A stretch of DNA of 64,000 nt from Legionella gresilensis (GTDB lineage Bacteria > Pseudomonadota > Gammaproteobacteria > Legionellales > Legionellaceae), in assembly GCF_900639865.1 (NCBI RefSeq), contig NZ_CAAAHX010000002.1:186001-250000 (forward strand), given 5' to 3'. Below the pieces are notes generated by a model that did not search any database, was not told the DNA's origin, and saw only the letters and a program-made list of their open reading frames with translations. Position 1 is the first letter of the stretch, and each line of letters opens with the position of its first letter. Position numbers and translations under genes: made by a program. Positions 8,169-17,139 of this stretch are shown here, piece by piece.

Positions 8169-10055
8169 ATGAAAAATACGGATAAAAAAAGGGATGTTAC
8201 GCTGGGTTCAACTATCGCTGCATTAGGGGTTGTCTATGGCGATATAGGTACGAGTCCACTTTACGCATTGCGTGAGTCGATAGGTGGGCTACCCGTCAAT
8301 GTAGTAGATGTTTTAGGAATTTTATCCCTCATTTTTTGGTCGCTGGTTATCATTATTTCAATTAAATATTTAACCGTTGTTTTTCGAGCAGATAATAATG
8401 GCGAAGGCGGTATACTGGCCTTACTTGCTCTTTTAAAACAAAAAAGTACTAAACACGAAAAATTTTTCTATTTATTAGCTATTTTTGGCGCCGGCTTACT
8501 TTTAGGCGATGGCATGTTAACGCCTGCTATTTCGGTCATGTCTGCTGTAGAAGGTTTAAAAACTTTTGCACCTGATCTTGATAGTTATATACTTCCTATC
8601 TCATTTTCTATTCTTTTTTTATTGTTTATCGTTCAAGAAAAAGGTACAGGTAGGATAGGGGCAATATTTGGCCCTATTATTCTTATTTGGTTTATTACTA
8701 TTGCTTGTTTAGGTATAGCGCAAATCATTCACAATCCTAGTGTGTTACGTGCAATTAATCCTTCTTATGCTGTTCACTTTTTAATAAGCTCAGGTTGGCA
8801 GGGTTATTTTTTATTAGGTGGAGTTTTTCTAGTCGTAACAGGAGGTGAAGCGCTTTATGCTGACATCGGTCATTTTGGTAAAAATTCGATTCGTATAAGT
8901 TGGTTTAGTGTGGTCTTTCCTAGTTTAATTTTAAATTATTTTGGCCAAGGAGCTTATTTATTAATAAATCCTGAGGCTATTAGTAATCCTTTTTTTATGA
9001 TTGCCCCCACTTGGTTTGGCATCCCACTTTTAGTCATTGCCACCCTAGCAACAATTATTGCCTCTCAAGCGGTAATAACAGCAACCTTTTCACTGGCTAG
9101 GCAAGCTATGCTGCTGGGCTTTTGCCCACGCATTCAAATTGTTCATACTTCTAAAGAATACCAAGGACAAATATATGTGCCTCAAATTAATTTTATCTTG
9201 GCATTAGGCACATTCTTTCTACTACTGACTTTTCGAAGTTCAAGTAACTTAGCACATGCTTATGGTATCGCTGTTAACTTAGATATGTTGCTAATTAGTT
9301 TAATGGTTGCTTATACAGCTTTGCATATTTGGAATTGGTCTTGGGCTAGAGTTCTTCTCATTTTTAGTGTATTTGTCTTCATTGATTTAGCTTATTTAGG
9401 CGCTAATTTACATAAATTCTTAACAGGCGGTTGGGTTCCAGTCTCCTTTGCTTTAGTAATAGGCTTTATTATGTACACTTGGACTAATGGCTTAGAATAT
9501 TTAAGAAATAATGTTTACCTTAAGAAAGAGGATTTATCTAAGATACTTAAGCAGTTAAATTACAGAAAATTACATCAGTTAAGTGGGGTTACTTCTATTT
9601 TTATTACTGATATCTATGATAAAAGTGGTGGTAGTTTCCTTCATTTCTTAAAACTTAGTCATGCAATGCCTGAACATGTACTTATCGTAAGTTATACGGT
9701 AGAAAATATTCCTTATGTACATTACAGTAGGCGTTATGAAGTTAATTGTCTTAATGACAAAGTTTGTAAGTTAGTCTTACATTATGGGTTTATGGATGCT
9801 ATATCAATTCCGGCAGCACTTAATCATGCCAATATTAGGCGAGTTTTACCCTTTTTAATCAATGTTGATATTGCTACCTTTATTGTTGAGGTGCCAAATA
9901 TTTTTGCCTCTAAAAAGAAACGTACACTAATGTTTCATTTTCAAGAGAAGATTTTTGAATTCCTAATGCGTAATTATTCAGCAAATTTGAATATCGATTT
10001 TTATGATATACCTCATAATCGAACCATGGCTATTGGCGCATACTATATTGTCTAA
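8169..10055 (+). CDS. kup: Low-affinity potassium transporter Kup
   Basis: Kup is an inner-membrane K+/H+ symporter of the KUP/HAK family. The 628-aa length is normal for the family. The signature GVVYGDIGTSPLYALRE occupies residues 20-36, and the GEGGILALLALL segment follows at about residue 79. About twelve membrane helices fill the first 440 residues, followed by a soluble C-terminal domain of about 190 residues. It is a single gene, ending 232 bp before a convergent formate dehydrogenase gene, with an inverted-repeat element filling the gap. ATG at 8169 gives the standard N-terminus. Confidence 0.96.
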   Translation: MKNTDKKRDVTLGSTIAALGVVYGDIGTSPLYALRESIGGLPVNVVDVLGILSLIFWSLVIIISIKYLTVVFRADNNGEGGILALLALLKQKSTKHEKFFYLLAIFGAGLLLGDGMLTPAISVMSAVEGLKTFAPDLDSYILPISFSILFLLFIVQEKGTGRIGAIFGPIILIWFITIACLGIAQIIHNPSVLRAINPSYAVHFLISSGWQGYFLLGGVFLVVTGGEALYADIGHFGKNSIRISWFSVVFPSLILNYFGQGAYLLINPEAISNPFFMIAPTWFGIPLLVIATLATIIASQAVITATFSLARQAMLLGFCPRIQIVHTSKEYQGQIYVPQINFILALGTFFLLLTFRSSSNLAHAYGIAVNLDMLLISLMVAYTALHIWNWSWARVLLIFSVFVFIDLAYLGANLHKFLTGGWVPVSFALVIGFIMYTWTNGLEYLRNNVYLKKEDLSKILKQLNYRKLHQLSGVTSIFITDIYDKSGGSFLHFLKLSHAMPEHVLIVSYTVENIPYVHYSRRYEVNCLNDKVCKLVLHYGFMDAISIPAALNHANIRRVLPFLINVDIATFIVEVPNIFASKKKRTLMFHFQEKIFEFLMRNYSANLNIDFYDIPHNRTMAIGAYYIV

Positions 10056-10069
10056 ACGTTATTATACTT

Positions 10070-10282
10070 TTATCTCGGCATAACTTTGTTGCGTGGATAA
10101 TAAATGTCTTTCCCCATAGGCAGGAATCCATGTGTAAATTAGCCTCAGTGGTTATTGAGGGATAAATCCCCGTTTATACGGGGATGATAATGAATTTATA
10201 AGTGATAATATAGACACACTTTCGTTATAATTAGCTTTTAAACTTATTTACGCAACAATACCTCTCAGAATTGCCGAGATAA
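10070..10282. repeat. Inverted-repeat element with internal REP-like unit
   Basis: The ends are nested inverted repeats: TTATCTCGGCA (10070-10080) with TGCCGAGATAA (10272-10282), and TTGTTGCGT (10086-10094) with ACGCAACAA (10250-10258). Inside is a diverged copy of the roughly 119-bp unit that is tandem at 29582-29815, including the hairpin ATCCCCGT-TTAT-ACGGGGAT at 10166-10185. It fills the gap between convergent kup and the formate dehydrogenase gene, where the hairpin could also serve as a bidirectional terminator. Confidence 0.65.
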
Positions 10283-10287
10283 ATGTT

Positions 10288-11466
10288 TTATTCAACACCA
10301 ACTGTTACTTTACCTGCTGTATAAGAATGGGCGCCAATACCAGCCAGTTTACCTTCTTTAACTACTAAATAGTCATTACGAATAGGTCGACCAGCAAACC
10401 AGCATTCTAATATTTCGCGAGTTCCTGCTGCATAGCGGGCTTGTGCTGACAAAGAAGTCCCTGAGATGTGTGGCGTCATGCCATGATTTGGCATATAACG
10501 CCATGGGTGATTAGAGGGAGCTGGTTGTGGAAACCAAACATCTCCAGCATAGCCTGCAATGTGGCCTTCTTTAATGGCTTTTTCAATTGCTGCAGTATCA
10601 CAAATTTTACCGCGAGCTGTGTTAATTAAATAGACACCGCGCTTCATCTTCTGAATTAAGGCTTTATTAAATAAGTGTTCTGTTTCAGGGTGTAGAGGAA
10701 TATTGATAGTAACCACATCACAAAGTGGTAGCATTGTTTGTAAATCTGCGTGATAAACAAGCCCTAGCTCTTGCTCTTTTTCAAGCGGTAACCGATGTTT
10801 ATCGGTATAATGCATTTTAACATCAAATCCTTTAAGCCGCTTCATAACGGCGATTCCAATACGACCGGCGCCCACTGAACCAATAACCATACCTTCAACA
10901 TCATAAGAACGAGATACGCAATCAGCAATATTCCATCCACCATTGACTGCCCATTGATAAGAGGGAATATAGTTTCTAACAAGCGTTAGAATAACCATAA
11001 CAACATGTTCAGCCACACTAATACTATTTGAATAAGTAACTTCAGTAACGGTTATGCCTTTATCCATTGCGGCTTGTAAATCAGTATGATCAGAGCCAAT
11101 ACCAGCTGTAATAACTAACTTAAGATTTTTAGCTTTTTCTAGGCGCTTAGCAGTTAAATAGGCAGGCCAGAAGGGCTGCGAAATAACAATGTCAGCATCG
11201 GGTAGTTCTTTTTCAAAAGTTGAGTTAGGACCTTCTTTATCACTAGTGACAATCAGAGTATGACCTTGTTCTTCAAGGAATTTACGTAATCCTAATTCAC
11301 CAGAAACACTGCCTAAAAGTGTGCCTGGTTTAAAATCTACGTGACTTGGATTAGGTACGGAGCTGCCATCAGGGTAGTGTGTTATAAATGGTAAATCATC
11401 ACGAGGATAGCTCGTAGGGTAGCCATTAACCGGATCTTCATAAAGGACGCAAAGTACTTTTGCCAT
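10288..11466 (-). CDS. NAD-dependent formate dehydrogenase
   Basis: The enzyme oxidises formate to CO2 with NAD+ and belongs to the D-2-hydroxyacid dehydrogenase superfamily, with no metal centre. The 392-aa product keeps the known active-site residues one position on from the Pseudomonas sp. 101 enzyme: Ile123, Asn147, Arg285, Asp309 and His333 (TPHISG). The Rossmann loop GSVGAGRIG is at residues 196-204. Asp222 after the second strand indicates NAD rather than NADP preference. A ribosome binding site (AGGAAG) precedes ATG. It is a single gene, convergent with kup. The cofactor-free type lets the cell draw NADH from formate without molybdenum. Confidence 0.93.
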   Translation of the reverse strand: MAKVLCVLYEDPVNGYPTSYPRDDLPFITHYPDGSSVPNPSHVDFKPGTLLGSVSGELGLRKFLEEQGHTLIVTSDKEGPNSTFEKELPDADIVISQPFWPAYLTAKRLEKAKNLKLVITAGIGSDHTDLQAAMDKGITVTEVTYSNSISVAEHVVMVILTLVRNYIPSYQWAVNGGWNIADCVSRSYDVEGMVIGSVGAGRIGIAVMKRLKGFDVKMHYTDKHRLPLEKEQELGLVYHADLQTMLPLCDVVTINIPLHPETEHLFNKALIQKMKRGVYLINTARGKICDTAAIEKAIKEGHIAGYAGDVWFPQPAPSNHPWRYMPNHGMTPHISGTSLSAQARYAAGTREILECWFAGRPIRNDYLVVKEGKLAGIGAHSYTAGKVTVGVE

Positions 11467-11572
11467 AGATTTCTTCCTAGTCTTATTTTAATTTGATAAA
11501 AAATTAACTATAAGTTAATTTTGATGTTTATCCTAAGCTTGGCAAATACAAAGTCAAGAAAAATATTAGACT

Positions 11573-11598
11573 TCTTTAGAAACGCTACTGCAAAGACC
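11573..11598. repeat. One-ended relic of the TAGAC inverted-repeat family
   Basis: tagacttctttagaaacgct followed by actgca closely matches the left end of the hairpin at 58724 (tagacctctttccaaacgct, then actgca) and the terminal repeat at 47911. I could not find a matching right end nearby, so it looks like a decayed copy. It lies in the 270-bp gap between the formate dehydrogenase and arsC-like genes. Confidence 0.45.
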
Positions 11599-11736
11599 AA
11601 TTTACAGGCTGAACTGCTCAAATCCTCATGTATTTTATGTCTTCCACTTTTTTTGGCCACGTAATTCCAGATCCAATTACGCCTCTAGATCCTGCATAGG
11701 AATAGGGTAGGACATAGTGCATAAATAAGAAAAGGT

Positions 11737-12087
11737 TTAATCAAACAACTCTAAAATTTTTTCAGGCGGCCGTCCAATAACTGCTTTGCCTTTAAATGTA
11801 ACAATAGGGCGCTGCATTAATGCAGGCTCTTCTACGATAGCTTGTAAAATTTTATCTTCGTCATTTAATGACAGCCCTAACTCTTTAAAGGATTTATCTG
11901 TGGTTCGCACAAAGTCTTCAAGCTTAAAATGTGAACGCAAACTCTTTAATTGATTAAATGTAAGTGGTGTTTTTAGGTATTCAACAACAGTAGGCTTAAA
12001 GCCCCTATCTTCTAATATTTCTAAAGCTTTTCTCGATTTTGAACAGAGTGGATTATAGTAAATAGTAATTTCTTGCATAGTATTCAT
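11737..12087 (-). CDS. arsC: ArsC-family reductase (glutaredoxin-type)
   Basis: This 116-aa thioredoxin-fold protein is of the glutaredoxin-coupled arsenate reductase family. The catalytic cysteine is Cys15 in NPLCSKSRKALE. The late motif MQRPIVTFKGKAVIGRPPE, around residues 90-109, supplies the family's arginines. No arsR, arsB or other ars gene is nearby, and chromosomal ArsC-like proteins of this size (YfgD-like) often have roles other than arsenate resistance, so the symbol describes the family rather than a proven function. The next gene upstream on the same strand is nrdB, 85 bp away with a hairpin between. Confidence 0.85.
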   Translation of the reverse strand: MNTMQEITIYYNPLCSKSRKALEILEDRGFKPTVVEYLKTPLTFNQLKSLRSHFKLEDFVRTTDKSFKELGLSLNDEDKILQAIVEEPALMQRPIVTFKGKAVIGRPPEKILELFD

Positions 12088-12132
12088 TGCTTTTTTAGTG
12101 AGGGTTTATCTAAAATTGTTAGACAGCGTTAT

Positions 12133-12164
12133 AGAACAAGCTACTTTTAATAGCAGCTTGTTCT
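12133..12164 (-). terminator. Hairpin after nrdB
   Basis: AGAACAAGCT (12133-12142) and AGCTTGTTCT (12155-12164) form a 10-bp stem 9 bp beyond the nrdB stop codon. An inner GCTA/TAGC pairing is an alternative. No long T-run follows on the minus strand, so it may be a weak terminator or an mRNA-stabilising structure. Confidence 0.5.
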
Positions 12165-12172
12165 AAGAATGT

Positions 12173-13279
12173 TTACTCATCATCCCAGCTTAATGTTCCA
12201 CCAGCTTGATACTCAATAACACGCGTTTCAAAAAAGTTTTTCTCTTTCTTTAAATCCATAATTTCACTCATCCAAGGGAATGGATTCTCCGCGCCTGGGT
12301 ATTGTTCAGGTAAGCCAATTTGGTTTAAACGTCGATTAGCTATAAACTGAAGGTATTCTTCAAACATATCGGCATTCATACCTAAAATACCATGAGGCAT
12401 CGTATCTTTAGCATAAGTATATTCAAGCTCAACACCTTCTTTTATTAGTTGAATAATTTCTTCTTTAAATTCAGGTGTCCATAAATGAGGATTTTCAATT
12501 TTAATTTGATTAATGACGTCAATACCAAAATTCATATGCATGGATTCATCACGTAAAATATATTGGAATTGTTCAGATGTCCCAACCATCTTATTACGAC
12601 GACCCATTGACAGAATTTGGGTAAAGCCTACATAAAAGAAAATACCCTCAAAAACAACATAAAAAGCAATTAAATCGCGTAATAAGCGTTGATCATCTTC
12701 TGGCGTACCCGTATGAAAGTTGGGATCGCTTAAACTTTGAGTAAATGGAAGCGCCCACGCTGCTTTCTTAGCTACTGAGGGAATTTCTCGATACATATTA
12801 AATACAGCTGCTTCATTTAAGCCTAAACTCTCAATAATATATTGATACGCATGGGTATGAAGGGCTTCTTCAAATGCCTGTCTTAATAAATATTGTCGGC
12901 ATTCAGGGTTGGTAATATGACGATACACTGCTAAGACTAAATTATTAGCAACTAATGAATCAGCTGTTGAGAAGAAGCCTAGATTACGAAGAATGATTAA
13001 GCGTTCATCTTCTGTTAAGCCATTTGGATCTTTCCATAATGCAACATCTGGGCTCATATTAATCTCATTAGGCATCCAATGATTTGCGCAAGCGGTTAAG
13101 TATTTATCCCACGCCCAGGTGTATTTAAAAGGGACGAGCTGATTTAAGTCAGCTCGGCAGTTGATAATTTGTTTATCATCTACTTGAATACGATCAGCGC
13201 CCATTTCTAAGGGCTCTAGGCCTGTGGCATGTAATACATTTTCCGTAGCCATAGTTGGTTCACTCTGTAACTCTGTCAT
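12173..13279 (-). CDS. nrdB: Ribonucleotide reductase class I beta subunit NrdB
   Basis: The small subunit carries the di-iron/tyrosyl-radical cofactor that starts ribonucleotide reduction. In this 368-aa product the expected ligands are visible: Asp107 (FSTADSL), Glu138 and His141 (EEALHTHAY), a Glu in [10 protein letters not shown], and Glu/His in [10 protein letters not shown]. The radical tyrosine is present as Tyr145, four residues after His141, so this is not the tyrosine-less class Ic form. It lies 11 bp downstream of nrdA with AGGAGG as ribosome binding site. The C-terminus (LSWDDE) is the acidic tail that docks into NrdA. Confidence 0.97.
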   Translation of the reverse strand: MTELQSEPTMATENVLHATGLEPLEMGADRIQVDDKQIINCRADLNQLVPFKYTWAWDKYLTACANHWMPNEINMSPDVALWKDPNGLTEDERLIILRNLGFFSTADSLVANNLVLAVYRHITNPECRQYLLRQAFEEALHTHAYQYIIESLGLNEAAVFNMYREIPSVAKKAAWALPFTQSLSDPNFHTGTPEDDQRLLRDLIAFYVVFEGIFFYVGFTQILSMGRRNKMVGTSEQFQYILRDESMHMNFGIDVINQIKIENPHLWTPEFKEEIIQLIKEGVELEYTYAKDTMPHGILGMNADMFEEYLQFIANRRLNQIGLPEQYPGAENPFPWMSEIMDLKKEKNFFETRVIEYQAGGTLSWDDE

Positions 13280-13290
13280 TTATTTTCCTC

Positions 13291-16104
13291 CTATTGGCAA
13301 GCTTCGCAGTCTGGATCGAGGATTGAACATACTTTAGGTTCTTCAATCTTTACTGCATTTAAAGCGCCATCATGAATAGTTGATTTTTCAGCATTACTAG
13401 CACCTAAACTACGTAAGTAATAAGTTGTTTTTAAGCCGCGTAACCATGCTTGTTTATACAGTTCATCAAGTTTTTTACCTGATGGCTTAGCCATATAAAT
13501 ATTTAATGATTGTGCTTGATCAATCCATTTTTGTCGTCTTGATCCAGCTTCAATTAACCACATAGGATCAACTTCAAAAGCGGTAGCATAACGTGCTTTA
13601 AGCTCCGCTGGAATTCGATTAATAGGCTGAACACTACCATTGAAATATTTTAAGTCATTAACCATGACTTCATCCCATAAGTTTAATGCTTTTAACTCAG
13701 CAACTAAATAAGGATTAATAACAGTAAATTCGCCTGAAAGGTTAGATTTTACATATAAGTTTTGGTAAGTCGGTTCAATAGATTGTGAAACACCACAGAT
13801 ATTAGAAATAGTTGCCGTGGGTGCAATGGCCATCACATTAGAGTTGCGCATGCCTTGCGTGCGAACTTTAATTCGTAAACTTTCCCAATCCATGCGTTGC
13901 GATCTATCTTGCTCTAAATATTTATCCCGCGATTGTTGTAATAAATTAATAGAATCAATTGGTAGAATACCTTTACTCCATAATGAACCTTCATAACTTG
14001 AATAGCTACCACGTTCTTGCGCGAGTTCACAAGACGCTTCTATTGCATAATAGCTAATCATTTCCATAGAAACATCAGCAAATTCTACAGCTTCTTGTGA
14101 GGTATAATTAAGTTTCAATTCGTATAATGCATCTTGAAAACCCATTAATCCTAAGCCAATTGGACGATGTTTTAAGTTAGAATTACGTGCTTGCGGGACA
14201 GAATAGAAATTAATATCGATCACGTTATCAAGCATTCGAATTGCTGTTTTAATTGTGCGTTTTAACTTTTCTTCATCAAGTTTACCATCGGTTAAATGCG
14301 CTGGTAAGTTTAAGCTACCTAAATTGCAAACTGCAATTTCATTAGCAGAGGTATTTAACGTAATCTCTGTACAAAGATTTGAGCTATGAACAACACCAGC
14401 ATGTTGCTGAGGCGAACGTAGATTACATGGATCTTTAAAAGTAAGCCATGGATGACCAGTTTCAAATAACATTGATAGCATTTTACGCCATAAGGTTACC
14501 GCTGCAATTGACTTAGCATTTTTAATTTCACCACGCGCTACTTTTGCTTCCGCTCTCACATAAGCTGCTTCAAAGGCTTGACCATAAACCTCGTGTAAAT
14601 CAGGTGTTTCATCAGGTGAGAAAAGCGTCCATTGGCCATCCTCATGAACACGTTTCATAAATAAGTCAGGGATCCAAACTGCGGTATTCATATCATGCGT
14701 ACGACGTCTATCATCCCCTGTGTTTTTACGTAGCTCCAGGAATTCTTCAATATCACGATGCCAGCATTCAAGATACGCACACACAGCCCCTTTGCGCTTG
14801 CCACCTTGATTCACTGCAACAGCAGTAGCATTAACTACGTTTAAGAAGGGCACCACACCTTGAGATTTACCATTCGTGCCTTTGATATGGGAACCCATTG
14901 CGCGCACCGGTGTCCAATCATTACCTAAACCACCAGCAAATTTAGATAATAAAGCATTATCTTTAATAGCGCTGTAGATACCGTCTAGATGATCTGGTAC
15001 CGTTGTGAGGTAACAACTCGATAATTGCGGTCTAACTGTACCTGAATTAAAAAGAGTGGGTGTAGAAGACATATAATCAAATGAAGAAAGCAATAAATAA
15101 AATTCAATTGCTTTTTCTTCTTTGTTTTGCTCACGAATAGCAAGTCCCATGGCCACGCGCATAAAAAAGGCTTGGGGTAATTCATAACGCACGCCATTTT
15201 CATGAATAAAATAACGATCATAGAGTGTTTGTAAACTTAGATAAGTAAACTGCATATCTCGTTGTGGCAATAAAGCCTGAGCCAATTTATCTAAATTAAA
15301 TTCACCTAATTTGCTATCAAGTATACCTTGCTCAATTCCTTGCCCAATAAACACTTTAAAATAGGAAGGATAAAGCTTAGCCATCTCATCAAAAGTTGCT
15401 TCAGTTTGAATGTTAAGTTTATTTAAAGCTTCACTACGTAAACTATCAAGCAGTAATCGTGCCGTAACATAAGTATAGTTTGGCTCTTTCTCTACTAAAG
15501 TACGTGCAGCCATAATAAGGGCACGATGTACATCTTCTAGTTTTGCTTGATTATATAGATTACGTAGCGCATCTTTAACAACAGGCTCAGGATTAACATT
15601 CTCAAGATCACGGCAAGCTTCTTGTACAATGGTGTTTACTCTGGCCATATCTAATGGTCTAGCTTCACCATCAGGCATTACGATCAGAGGAACTTTACTA
15701 TCTTTAGCTTGCTGCTGTTTTGCAGCTTCACGCGCTTTACGATGTTCTTCTCGATAAAGTACATAAGCACGAGCTACTTTATAATGGTGATTACGCATCA
15801 ATGCTAATTCAACTTGATCTTGAACATCTTCAATATGAATCGTTCCGCCCGCAGGTTGACGACGTTTAAGCGCAGCCGTAATTTGTTGAGTAATTTCCTC
15901 AATTTGTTGATGAATGCGATTAGAGGCTACTGCATTATTGCCTTCTTCAGCAATAAATGCCTTGGTAATGGCTACTTTGATTTTATTATCATCATAACTA
16001 ACTACCTTACCATTACGCTTAATGACTTTAAGTACACCTGGTGCATTTGTAGTTAGTTCAATTTGATTAATATAAGGCATAGTATCTACCGATTGCTCTG
16101 ACAT
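13291..16104 (-). CDS. nrdA: Ribonucleotide reductase class I alpha subunit NrdA
   Basis: The large catalytic subunit reduces ribonucleoside diphosphates. The 937-aa length exceeds the E. coli type (about 760) because two ATP-cone regulatory domains appear to precede the barrel: residues about 20-115 (VIKRNGKVVSYDDNKI) and about 145-235 (VMPDGEARPLDMARV), as in the Pseudomonas type. Catalytic-site segments include SSCYLTT, NLCTEI and NLGSLNL, and the C-terminal redox cysteines are in DPDCEACQ. A good ribosome binding site (GGAGAACCT) precedes ATG. It is first in the nrdA-nrdB operon, behind paired NrdR-like boxes. Confidence 0.97.
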   Translation of the reverse strand: MSEQSVDTMPYINQIELTTNAPGVLKVIKRNGKVVSYDDNKIKVAITKAFIAEEGNNAVASNRIHQQIEEITQQITAALKRRQPAGGTIHIEDVQDQVELALMRNHHYKVARAYVLYREEHRKAREAAKQQQAKDSKVPLIVMPDGEARPLDMARVNTIVQEACRDLENVNPEPVVKDALRNLYNQAKLEDVHRALIMAARTLVEKEPNYTYVTARLLLDSLRSEALNKLNIQTEATFDEMAKLYPSYFKVFIGQGIEQGILDSKLGEFNLDKLAQALLPQRDMQFTYLSLQTLYDRYFIHENGVRYELPQAFFMRVAMGLAIREQNKEEKAIEFYLLLSSFDYMSSTPTLFNSGTVRPQLSSCYLTTVPDHLDGIYSAIKDNALLSKFAGGLGNDWTPVRAMGSHIKGTNGKSQGVVPFLNVVNATAVAVNQGGKRKGAVCAYLECWHRDIEEFLELRKNTGDDRRRTHDMNTAVWIPDLFMKRVHEDGQWTLFSPDETPDLHEVYGQAFEAAYVRAEAKVARGEIKNAKSIAAVTLWRKMLSMLFETGHPWLTFKDPCNLRSPQQHAGVVHSSNLCTEITLNTSANEIAVCNLGSLNLPAHLTDGKLDEEKLKRTIKTAIRMLDNVIDINFYSVPQARNSNLKHRPIGLGLMGFQDALYELKLNYTSQEAVEFADVSMEMISYYAIEASCELAQERGSYSSYEGSLWSKGILPIDSINLLQQSRDKYLEQDRSQRMDWESLRIKVRTQGMRNSNVMAIAPTATISNICGVSQSIEPTYQNLYVKSNLSGEFTVINPYLVAELKALNLWDEVMVNDLKYFNGSVQPINRIPAELKARYATAFEVDPMWLIEAGSRRQKWIDQAQSLNIYMAKPSGKKLDELYKQAWLRGLKTTYYLRSLGASNAEKSTIHDGALNAVKIEEPKVCSILDPDCEACQ

Positions 16105-16154
16105 AGGTTCTCCATTCTATTTAATGAAGAAATCATAACTTAAGTATAGCACAA

Positions 16155-16203
16155 ACACAATATATAGCGTTATTTTTAACTTTATTTAACTATATATTGT
16201 GTT
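16155..16203 (-). promoter_or_regulatory. Pair of NrdR boxes in front of nrdA
   Basis: acacaatatatagcgt (16155-16170) and aactatatattgtgtt (16188-16203) both fit the NrdR-box consensus ACACWATATATWGTGT. Their centres are 33 bp apart, close to three helical turns, which is the usual arrangement. A likely -10 element TATACT (minus strand, 16148-16143) follows the first box, placing that box over the promoter's spacer and -35 region, as expected for repression by NrdR when dATP is plentiful. The nrdR gene itself is not in this window. Confidence 0.8.
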
Positions 16204-16219
16204 TTTCCTGTAAAAAACT

Positions 16220-16228
16220 TGTGGATAA
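16220..16228 (-). promoter_or_regulatory. DnaA box upstream of nrdA
   Basis: TGTGGATAA at 16220-16228 is the exact complement of the DnaA-box consensus TTATCCACA. It lies 17 bp beyond the distal NrdR box in the nrdAB promoter region. DnaA-box control of nrdAB is known in E. coli, so coupling of dNTP synthesis to replication initiation is plausible here. Confidence 0.6.
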
Positions 16229-16376
16229 CTTGTAGATAGTCTAAAAATTCTTTTTAAAATAAAGCCTAAACCAATAGGCTTAATTAAATTGGAGAGAAGT
16301 TTTAATTAAGCCTTGGAAAAGCGGAATATATTCAATGGGAAATAGTGGTAACTTGGTTAACTCAAGTACGCATAAA

Positions 16377-17012
16377 CTATTTAATAGTACTTGCTTTAAG
16401 ATTATTTAGCCAGTGTTGACGATTATCTTGGCCCATATCTGGCTGTTTTATAACATAGTGTAATAAATAAAGTCCTTTAGGCGTCTCAGTGATTTTCTGT
16501 AATTCATTTTGCTCTAAGTTAGCGGGGCTTGTTACTTTAAATTCAAAAATAATTTGCTTAGGTGTTTGCTCCCAGATAGTGATCTTGGGATTTAATCCTG
16601 TTTGTTTGAAGTTATTTAAAATAAGTTCTAAATAATCTTTAGGTGTGATTGGCTTTTGCCCATTAGGTATAAATTGGGTGGTAATAAGCTCTTTCCAGTT
16701 ATCAATATTGTCGCCTGCAGGTAAATACTCAATTGTTGTTATCGTGTTATCTTGTTTCCCCCACGCTGCCTGCCAAACTCTGCTATCAAAAACTATATTT
16801 TGTTGTTCGCTATTTCTAATAGCGTCTGTAATGCTGGCATCATTAGTTTGTAATCGTTTAGTACTGCAGTAAGTATCACCTTTATAATTATAGTATTCTA
16901 CGCATTGCGGATTATTTTCATTATTAACTTTAATTAAGTCGCTAGGATTAATAGAGCCATGGCTGATGGATATTAAAGTTAACAGACTAAAACCAAAAAT
17001 AGTTTTTTGCAC
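16377..17012 (-). CDS. Secreted hypothetical protein, 211 aa
   Basis: The N-terminus MQKTIFGFSLLTLISISHG is a clear Sec signal peptide with probable cleavage near residue 19-20. The mature part is polar, with two cysteines near its start (PQCVEYYNYKGDTYCS) that could form a disulfide, which fits a periplasmic or exported protein. No known domain is recognised. The predicted alternation of strands and helices suggests a compact soluble fold. A ribosome binding site (CAGGGAG) precedes ATG. It is a single gene between nrdA and a divergent solute-binding protein gene. Export to the medium by type II secretion is possible but not testable here. Confidence 0.75.
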   Translation of the reverse strand: MQKTIFGFSLLTLISISHGSINPSDLIKVNNENNPQCVEYYNYKGDTYCSTKRLQTNDASITDAIRNSEQQNIVFDSRVWQAAWGKQDNTITTIEYLPAGDNIDNWKELITTQFIPNGQKPITPKDYLELILNNFKQTGLNPKITIWEQTPKQIIFEFKVTSPANLEQNELQKITETPKGLYLLHYVIKQPDMGQDNRQHWLNNLKASTIK

Positions 17013-17139
17013 AAAAACTCCCTGTAAATAAGATTTAAGTGTAGCAAAGATAACGACCTATAAAGAGAGATTATGTCGAATCGCGTTAATTTACAGAAAA
17101 TTAGCTATAGTTAAAGAAAAATAAACGATAAAAACTTTT

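Noticed and set aside
11737-12087. Arsenic resistance operon
   Set aside because: Only the ArsC-like gene is present; there is no arsR, arsB or acr3 nearby.
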